DNA of 64,000 nucleotides from Heterohyrax brucei. Lineage: Eukaryota; Chordata; Mammalia; Hyracoidea; Procaviidae. The stretch is taken from assembly GCA_028571685.1 (NCBI GenBank), contig CM053140.1, positions 152,381,701-152,445,700 on the forward strand. Reading direction: 5' to 3'. The notes beneath the pieces are model-generated. The model was not told the origin of the DNA. It ran no database searches and saw only the letters and a program-made list of their open reading frames with translations. A program made the translations under genes and the position numbers. Shown in pieces: positions 56,583 through 64,000 of the stretch; the stretch's first letter is position 1; each line of letters opens with the position of its first letter.

Positions 56583-59500
56583 CTGGACATATCCAGAATT
56601 CTACTCAACTAGGGAAGACTCCAAACTCAATCAAACCTTTAATACTCAAAGAAATGATGCAGTGATTATCATAAAAACTGTGGTGTCATCATATTAAAAA
56701 GATGGATGTACTACAGTTGTTATAGTAGTTCCAGATGGAGAGGAAGTTGATGAGACTGGTAGCAATTAAAATTGGGTTTATATATAGTTTATTAAGGGGG
56801 ATCACAGGGGCAGCCACAAAGCACAACAAAGATGCAACATATCATATCAAGAAATGTAACACAGACATCTCAACAGCCACAAAACCAATCCTGAAAAAGG
56901 TGAAAAATCAACTCACAAAAAAGAATGCCCCAGAACAGATTAATAAAAACAATGGAGAAAACATCAACACACAAATAAACATATTACAGTGGCAGCACTG
57001 AACACATACCTGTCAATAATTAGATGGAATGTGAATGGACTGAATGATACAGTAAAGAGACATCAAGTAACATTTTGGATCAAAAGACATGACCCATCCA
57101 TATGTTGCCTACAAGAAACTTACCTTAGACTTAAAGATAGGTACAAACTGAAAATTAAAGGATGGAAGAATATATATCAAGCTAACAATGAACAAAGAAG
57201 AGCAGGTGTGATGATTCTACTCTCAGATAAAATCAATTTTAGTGTAAAAGCCACCATGGTGAACAAGAATGGACATTATTGCTGAAAGGTTCAGTACACA
57301 AGCAAAACTAAACTATATTAAATATTCATACACCTAGTATTAGAGCATCTAAATTACCACAAGGTGAAGCATTACAACCTAATAAACCCATCACAAATGA
57401 AAGATTGAAAAAGTCATCCAAAAACTGCCAACTAAAAACAGTCAGGGGCAAGATGGCTTCGCAGCAGAATTCTACCAAGCTTTTAGAAAAGAATTATCTA
57501 CTGTACTACTGAGACTATTTCACAGTATAGAAAGTGATGGAATGCTCCCAAATTCATTCTATTAAGCCAGCATAACCCTGATACTAAAGCAGGGAAAGAC
57601 CCAACAAAAAGGAGAACTATAGACCGATATCACTCATGAATCTAGATGAAAAATCTTGTCAAAATTCTTGCCAACAGTATACAGCAACATATCCAAAAAT
57701 AAACCATCATGACTAAGTTGGATTCATACCAGAGATGCAACACTGGTTCAACATCAGAAAAATAATTAATGTGATTAACTACATAATATCACAAAAGATA
57801 AGAATCACCTGATTTTGTCAATTGATGCAGAAAAGGCATTTGATAAGATCCAAAACCCATTAATGCTAACTCTCAACAAAATAGGAATAGATGGCCAACT
57901 CCTCGATTCAATAAGGACCATTTATACAAAGCCAACTGACTATGTCATCCTGAATGGAGAGAGACTGCAACAGTTACCCCTGAGAACAAGAAGTAGACAA
58001 GGATGCCCACTCTCACCTCTCCTATCCAACACTGTGTTAGAAGTTCTAGTCAGAGCAATTAGAAAAGACAAAAAATTAAGGGCATCTGCACTGGCAAAGA
58101 AGTCAAAATCTCCCTATTTGCAGATGAGATGATTGTATGTGCAGAGAATCCCAAGGAATTCATAAGTAAACTACTTGAACTGATAGAAGAGTTCAGCAAA
58201 GTCTCAGGATACAAGATAAATATAAGTAAATCAGTAAGATTCCTCTATGCCAACAATGAGACTGTTAATGCAGAAATTGTCAAAGCAATACCATTTTCTA
58301 TAGCCCCTAAGAAAATAAAGTACCTAGGAATTAATCTAACCAGAGAAGTAACAGACCTTTACAAAGAGAAAAGCAAGCCCTTACTACAAGAAACTAAGAG
58401 AGAGTTACATAAATGGAGAAACCTGTCCGGCTCTTGGATAGGAAGACTTAACACTGTGAAAATGTCTATTTTACCCAAAGCAATCTACTTACATAATGCA
58501 CTCCCAATACAAGCCCCAGTGTCATTTTTTAATGAGATGGAGAAACACATCACCAATTTTGTTTGGAAAGGGAAGAAGCCTTGGATAAGTAAAGCACTAC
58601 TGAAGAAGAACACACTGGGAGGCCTCTCATTATCCAACTTTAGAACTTATGACACTGCCACAGTAGTCAAAACAGCCTGGTACTGGTACAAAAGGAGATA
58701 GATAGATCGATGGGACAGAATTGAGACCCAAGGGATGACACCATCTGCCTCTGAACAATTGATATACAACAAAGGCCCTAAGACATTAAACTGGGGTAAA
58801 AACTATCTCTTCAACAACTGATGCTGTCCAAAATTGGGTATCCACCTGCAATAAATTGAAACAAGACATGTATCTTACACCTTGTACAAAATCCAAATCA
58901 AACTGGATAGAAGACCTAAATATCGAATCTAAAATGATAAAGCTCATCCAAGAAAAAATAGGAACAACAATGGAAGTTTTAACACATGACATAGGCAGAC
59001 TTCAAAATCTGTCAAACAAACCACAATGAACAGAAGAGAAAATAAATAAATGGGAACTATTAAGAATCAAACACTTTTGCTCATCCAAAGACTATTAATA
59101 GAATTAAAGGGCCACTTACAGAACAAGAAAAAATATTTGGCAACTCTATGTCACACTGATACCTGATCTCCATAATCTATAAGGTACTGCAAAATATCAA
59201 TAAGAAGATAGACCATCCAGTTAAGCAATGGGCAAAGGAGATGGACAGACATTTCACGAAAGAGGAGTTCCAGGCAGCCAAAAAGCATGTGTGGACATGC
59301 TCACAATCCTTAGCTATGAAAGAAATTCAAATCAAAACTACAATGAGATACCATCTTGTCCCAACAAGGTTGGCCATGATCCAAAAAATGCAAAGCAGCA
59401 AATGCTGGAGAGGCTGTGGAGAAAATGGAACACCCCTGCACTGTTGGTGGTATTTCAAAATGGTGCAACCTCTTTGTAAATCAATCTGACACTCCCTTAA

Positions 59501-60790
59501 AAAAATGGATATAGATATACCATTTGACCCAGTAATTCCACTACTTGGAATATATCCTACAGAATCAAGGCCATTCACACCAGCAGATAACATGCACATG
59601 AATGTTTATCTCAACACAGTCCACAATAGCAAAAAGATGGAATCAACCCAGATGCCCAACACCAGACAAAAGGATAAGTAAAATATGGTACACATACTCA
59701 ATGGAACACTATGCAATAATAAAGAACAACAATGATTTCAGGAAACGTCTCATAACTTGGTTTCAATTGGAAAACATTATGTTGAGTTAATGTAGTCAGC
59801 AACAAAAGGACCAATATTGTAAGAAACCCCTACAGTAGGAGCTCAAAAGCAGACTTATGCATAGAAGAAAAGACTCTTTGACAGCTGCAAGGGAGGGGAG
59901 GGATAGATGGCAAGGGGCAGAGGGTTTAGATAGTTGATAGAAATTTGGTTGGGTCAAATCAGTGATAGCACACATTAGAAACAAGAACAATATTAAGTGG
60001 GCTTCAGCATACCTTGATTACAGAGTAGCTGGGGTGGAGGGCCAAGGACCATGCTCGCAGGTGAAATGGAAGCCAACTGGCACAACTAGCGTTTTCCTAA
60101 GAGGGCTCTCTGCACCCTACACTGGTGAGTGGTGTCTAGGGTCTTAATAGCTGCCAAGCTGCCATCTGAGGGTACAGCAAATGGTCCCAATTCAGCAGGA
60201 ATGGATAATCAACATGGACCAAAATGACACAGGGGAAAGACAACCCAGAGGACAGAGAGACCCACATGAGTGGGTGTCTACATTGACTTGTGACTGAAAG
60301 AACTGGATGGTGCCTGACCACCACCAGTGATAGCCGTGATGGAGCTCACAAAATTGAGTCTCACTTGCAACAGAAGAATAAAAAAGGATGCACCCTGAGA
60401 TCTCCACTAAAGGAATGCATTTGATGGTCTAGGGGCTTTGGGGTTTCCCTGGGAACATGGTCCCTGGCCCTGATGCTGCCCTGCCCATAAATAATAATGA
60501 AGGTTCACTCTTCGGACAGGAATGGATTGGACTTGGCAGTGCAGAGTGATCATATCTTGGGTGCACTCTATGATTTTATGCATCTATAGTACATCATCCT
60601 GCTGACCTCTTACTGGAGGAAGGGAATGGGTGGAAAGGAGAAGATAAGAGACTGTTGGCAAGATAAGACATGTATGGAGCAGAGAGGAAGAGTGTGCTGT
60701 CACCGTGCAGTGAGAGCAGTGGAAGCTGAATGTAGGTCAGCATGCTAATGTGTATGGGAATGTACATTTTCATTCAGTCATAATAAAAAA
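56583..60790 (+). mobile_element. L1-J, L1 from ORF1-ORF2 spacer to 3' end
   Basis: About 4.2 kb of plus-strand L1. It begins downstream of ORF1 (the text complements 42700-42840 of L1-F), contains a decayed ORF2 with a large endonuclease deletion near 57360-57400, and ends with a complete 3' UTR and A-rich tail (to about 60790). Its 3' UTR is of the L1-H type. Confidence 0.85.
56989..59790 (+). pseudogene. L1-J ORF2 (endonuclease/RT), broken
   Basis: The ORF2 start is MAALNTYLSIIRWNVNGLND at 56989, with the endonuclease 'QETYLRLKD' segment, open to 57285. The rest of the endonuclease is deleted. RT is open at 57815-58132 ('[11 protein letters not shown]', '[12 protein letters not shown]') and, after a frameshift, at 58129-58701. 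At the shift the catalytic box reads FADEM instead of FADDM, changing the second aspartate to glutamate. The C-terminus follows in pieces to about 59790. It is not functional. Confidence 0.82.
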
Positions 60791-60851
60791 ATGGGGAAAA
60801 ATAAAATGAAAATAAGTAAAATATTTTGGAATACATTTAACAAAAGTGTGC

Positions 60852-61763
60852 TGAAGAGGCATGGCCAAATGGCACAGTATTCAGATACTTCCTGTGATTC
60901 CTCTAACAACAGAGACCCAAAAGAACAGATGAATAGATTAGACATGACATCCTAGAGCCCTGAACATCAAAGGGAAAGCTGTGAAACGGAGAAGGGAAAG
61001 TAGTTCTAAAAGTACCTACGCCTGGCCAGATCTGACCTTCTCATAATCTGCCACAGTCAACTTGAGAAGTGAAGTTGTTGTCTTTACAGGGCACCATTCT
61101 CAGTGGCAAAGAACAGCAGAAAATACTTGGGAGCCTCTAGAATCAGTACAAAGTCTCATTTAATCAAAAAAAGCAAAGTGACTTGTATATACCTATCATG
61201 TATAGATTTAAATCTTTCCTTCCAGAGAAATCTCTTTCCGTTTTCCAGTGATTTCCCCTCCTCTCTCTGCACTATGCCTGGCTTCAGAGTCTGATGCCAT
61301 TAGCACAGCCAGTCATACAATTCCTTAAGCCTGCCCAGAGCCATTCATTCTCCTAGATTTGGAAGTAGAACAATTTAACAAACCAAGGAAGTGGGAGAAG
61401 GAATTTAATAACTCATCAAAGCTGGAAATTCAGGGCAGAAACAGTGCCTCTACCTACAATCAAACATAAGGGGACATGCTGCCCTCACAGACACTCAAGG
61501 ATGGCTGTTATCCCTTGCCTTTCCAAGCACCTGCATCTATATATACATGAATCACCTCATATAATCTAAGACAGTAGGAGAAAGCTAGGACCAAACATTT
61601 GGTAAATGACTGCCTGGACACCTGAGATGAATTCATGCAAAAAAAAAGCAAAGAGATTTTTGGCTTACATGTTTAGTAACATCTCTATCTACATGGTATC
61701 AGAACGTTAGAGCTTCAAAGCCACCAATAACCAAATAGCACACATAACCAGCCTATTTTGATA
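60852..61763 (+). mobile_element. L1-K 5' UTR
   Basis: Text similar to the 5' UTR of lineage L1s ('ctgaagaggcatggccaaatg', 'acaacagagacccaaaagaac', 'gacatcctagagccctgaac'). A MITE interrupts it at 61764. It continues at 62313 into the ORF1 start. Confidence 0.65.
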
Positions 61764-62312
61764 CAAGGACTAATAATCAAGTTCGTGAACTCATGCTAGA
61801 AAAAAATGCTACTATCTTACTGTTGACTATCACTATGGTCACCTTTGAGGTACTCCCCTTGGGAAGCTATGCACCAATGCCAGCACCTAGTCCCCCTTTC
61901 AAGGCAATTTTGGAATTCTTTATCTGTAGTGGCTATCAGAGCTGTCATTGTATTATCCTTGGTATCCTGTCACCAAAATGCCTTCCTTTCAGTATTTCCT
62001 TTGTCTTCAGGTACCAAAAAAGTCATTGGGGGTGAGATCAGGAGAGTACAGAGGGTGTTTCAATACAGTTGTTTGTTTATTGGGTAAAAATTCCCTCACA
62101 GACAACTATAAAATCAAGTTTGTGAACTTGCCACTGTGTGCCACGGACATTCCATAAAGACTTTTGAAATTGCTTTGAAGGGTGGACTAGGGACTGACAT
62201 TGGTGCATAGCTAACCAGGGGAAGTATTTTGAAGGTGACCATAATGATATTCAGAAATATGGAAAACAGCACTTAGAACAATTAAGTCTATGGACTTATT
62301 TGGGAAATCTTG
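61764..62312 (-). mobile_element. Mariner-type MITE, copy 3
   Basis: It starts CAAGGAC and ends ATCTTG, flanked by TA at 61762-61763 and 62313-62314. The inverted arms and central junction ('attccctcacagacaactat') match copies 1 and 2. The transposase relic is on the minus strand as in copy 1. It inserted into the L1-K 5' UTR. Confidence 0.85.
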
Positions 62313-62485
62313 TATTTTGAAACAAAGCAAAACAAGAAACTATAACAAAGTAAGCAAACATAAAATAGATAGATTCAACAATTACTGATGGCTCAGAGAC
62401 AACAGTCCATATCAGATCATTTAAAGAGGCAGGCCACAATGGATTCAGAAAGCTCCCAAAACAAAGAGCAAAGAAATTTTCCACA
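62313..62485 (+). mobile_element. L1-K 5' UTR end and ORF1 start
   Basis: Resumes the L1-K 5' UTR and enters ORF1 at ATG 62388. At about 62486 the text jumps to the ORF2 C-terminal region, so nearly all of ORF1 and ORF2 is deleted. Confidence 0.7.
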
Positions 62486-62564
62486 AAGGGCCAAGGAGAT
62501 GGATGGACACTCCTCCAAAGAAGACATTCAGGCAGCCAAAAGACATATAAGGAAATGCCCATGA
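62388..62564 (+). pseudogene. In-frame ORF1-ORF2 chimeric remnant (58 codons)
   Basis: From ATG 62388 the frame reads MAQRQQSISDHLKRQATM (ORF1p N-terminus). It runs without a stop across the deletion junction at about codon 34 into AKEMDGHSSKEDIQAAKRH, the ORF2p C-terminal region in its natural frame, and stops at 62562-62564. No complete domain of either protein is present. In-frame joining has about a one-in-three chance, so it is probably accidental. Confidence 0.7.
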
Positions 62565-62990
62565 TCATTAGCTATCAGAGAAATCCAAATTAAAACTCTG
62601 ATGAGATACCATCTCACCCCAACAAAGTTGGTAATAATCCAAAAAACTCAAAACAGCAAATGCTGGAGAGGCTGTGCAGAGATTGGAATGCTCCTATACT
62701 GCTGACAGGATTGCAAAATGATACAACCTTTTTGGAAAGCAATTGGGCACTTCCTTAAAATGCTAGAAATAGAAATATCATTTGACCCAGTAGTCCCACT
62801 GCTCGGAATACATCCTACAGAAATATCTGGTATCTGGTCACATGACCAGATACATGCACGTGAATGTTTATTGCTGCACACTGCACAATAGCAAAAAGAT
62901 GGAATCAGCTGAGATGCTCAACAACAGATGACTAGATTAACAAATTATGGTACATGTACTCAATGGAAAACTATGCGACGATAAAGAATG
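62486..62990 (+). mobile_element. L1 ORF2 C-terminal segment
   Basis: Plus-strand ORF2 C-terminal text parallel to 59228-59730, including the Cys-rich region near 62655-62710. The frame is broken. It is interrupted at about 62991 by an inverted L1 3' UTR segment and resumes at about 63374. Confidence 0.75.
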
Positions 62991-63373
62991 ATGATCTCAT
63001 GTTGGTCTCATCACTGGTCTCATGCTGATACAGTCTCTGAATCATATGAGTCCTTCTGTTTCCTGGGCTCTTTTTCCCTTGTACCTTTGTTGTTCTCTTT
63101 CATCATCTATTCAGGATGAGTTGGGACAATTTGGTGTGCCTCAGATGGCAGCTTGCTAGACTTTAAGACCCCAGACACTACTCATCAATATGGGGTGTAA
63201 AAGACTCTCTTAGCAATAAATTAATTATGTCAATTAGTCTCAATGTCCCCTGAAGGCATGGTCCCCAGACAACCACCCATGTCACTTTATCATTTGAAAT
63301 ATTGGATTGAGTTTAGAAAACCTTTCAGTCTGTGATGTAGTCCACATTGGTCCAGGAGACCAATGATGACTTT
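62991..63373 (-). mobile_element. Inverted L1 3' UTR segment
   Basis: Minus-strand L1 3' UTR ('tcagatggcagcttgctaga', compare 20936-20960), lying inside plus-strand L1. The flanks AATGATGATCT (62987-62997) and AATGATGACTT (63362-63372) look like a target duplication. No T-rich tail is visible at its left end. Confidence 0.7.
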
Positions 63374-63640
63374 AGGAAGCATCTCAAAACCTGGTTTCAA
63401 CTGGAAGATATTATGCTAAGTGAAATCAGTCAACAGCAAAATGACAAATATTATATGAAACCCCGGCTGCAAGGACTTAAAATAGATTTATGCACATTAG
63501 AAAAGACTCCTTGAAAGATACAAGGGTGGGGAGGGAGGGAGAGTTTTGGTAATAGATTCAATACTAAATAGGAATTTAGGTGAAAGTAGTGACAGCATAC
63601 AGTAGAAAGTAGATCAACTTAACCGGACTACACCACAAAC
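63374..63640 (+). mobile_element. L1 ORF2 end and 3' UTR start
   Basis: Continues the plus-strand L1: the ORF2 end ('ggtttcaactggaagatatt'), then 3' UTR with a G-rich tract at 63523-63545. It breaks off at about 63640 where another ORF2 segment starts. Confidence 0.75.
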
Positions 63641-64000
63641 TGAAATTCCAGTGACATTTTTTAATGAGATGGAGAAACAAATTATCAGCTTTATTTGGAA
63701 AGGGAAGAAACCCTGAATAAGTAAAGCACTACTGAAAAACAAGAACATGCTGGGAGGCCTCTCACTACCTGACTTTAAAACCTATTACACACTGCCACAG
63801 CAGTCAAAACAGTCTGGTATTGGTACAAAAAGAGAGATGTAGACCAATGGAACAAAGTAGAGACCCCAAGATGCCACCATCCTCTTATGAAAAGCTGATA
63901 TTTGACAAAGGTCCTAAGATTTTGAACTGGGGTAAGAACAGTCTCTTTAACAAATGGTGCTGGCATAATTGAATTTCCATCTGCAAAACATTGAAACAAG
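63641..64000 (+). mobile_element. L1-L ORF2 C-terminal segment, runs off window
   Basis: Plus-strand ORF2 text parallel to 58523-58860 ('aatgagatggagaaacaaat', 'tggcataattgaatttcc'). The order steps backward relative to the preceding L1, so this is a separate element. It continues beyond the right edge and is frame-broken. Confidence 0.75.

Noticed and set aside
1..64000. CRISPR array, operon or phage-like system
   Set aside because: No evenly spaced short repeats with unique spacers, no Shine-Dalgarno-led gene strings, and the repeat content is mammalian.

Overview
This window looks like mammalian, and specifically afrotherian (probably elephant-like), intergenic DNA. That placement is recalled from knowledge of repeat families and was not computed. 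The diagnostic signs are many copies of a tRNA-derived SINE of the AfroSINE type, long RTE-clade (BovB/RTE1-like) LINE copies whose 3' tail matches the SINE tail, and lineage-specific L1 elements with long unusual 3' UTRs. The sequence is AT-rich and CpG-poor. I see no host gene, exon, CpG island, stand-alone tRNA/rRNA gene or CRISPR array. The longer open frames fall in transposon ORFs or their antisense strands.

Layout. 1-20.3 kb is a multi-level nest. A minus-strand RTE (R1) is split by an L1 (L1-A), which itself holds another L1 (L1-B), two SINEs and a mariner-type MITE. A plus-strand RTE (R2) running from its 5' end to its 3' end is split by two minus-strand L1 5' regions (L1-C, L1-D), a SINE and an L1 3' UTR. 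20.3-29.2 kb holds L1 3' UTR pieces, a second MITE, several SINEs, RTE tails and the two most repeat-poor stretches (22.25-24.6 and 25.9-27.3 kb). 29.3-32.6 kb is a third RTE (R3, minus) holding an inverted RTE tail, a SINE and an L1 tail. 32.6-44.7 kb is minus-strand L1: a roughly 7.3-kb end-to-end element (L1-I) sits inside an older L1 (L1-E), and a solo LTR with a 5-bp target duplication sits in the L1-I 5' UTR.

44.7-46.7 kb has a mariner transposase relic, an RTE tail and two MaLR-type LTRs. 47-48.6 kb is an ancient L1. 49.3-50.4 kb is a SINE cluster in which three consecutive SINEs share one target motif. 50.7-53.7 kb is a fourth RTE (R4) interrupted by a 5'-truncated L1 (L1-H) with a perfect 14-bp target duplication. 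54.3-55 kb has two nested LTRs. 56.3-64 kb is mostly plus-strand L1 (L1-J, L1-K, L1-L) with a third MITE and an inverted L1 segment.

How the parts work together: nothing here encodes a working cellular pathway. All transposon ORFs seen are interrupted, and several have catalytic-motif changes. The value of the window is its insertion stratigraphy, with target-site duplications that give relative ages, and a small MITE family. I did not find a convincing new biological system. The best leads are the MITE family with long inverted repeats and a shared deletion, the L1 copies with duplicated 5' regions, and the three-SINE array at one target motif.
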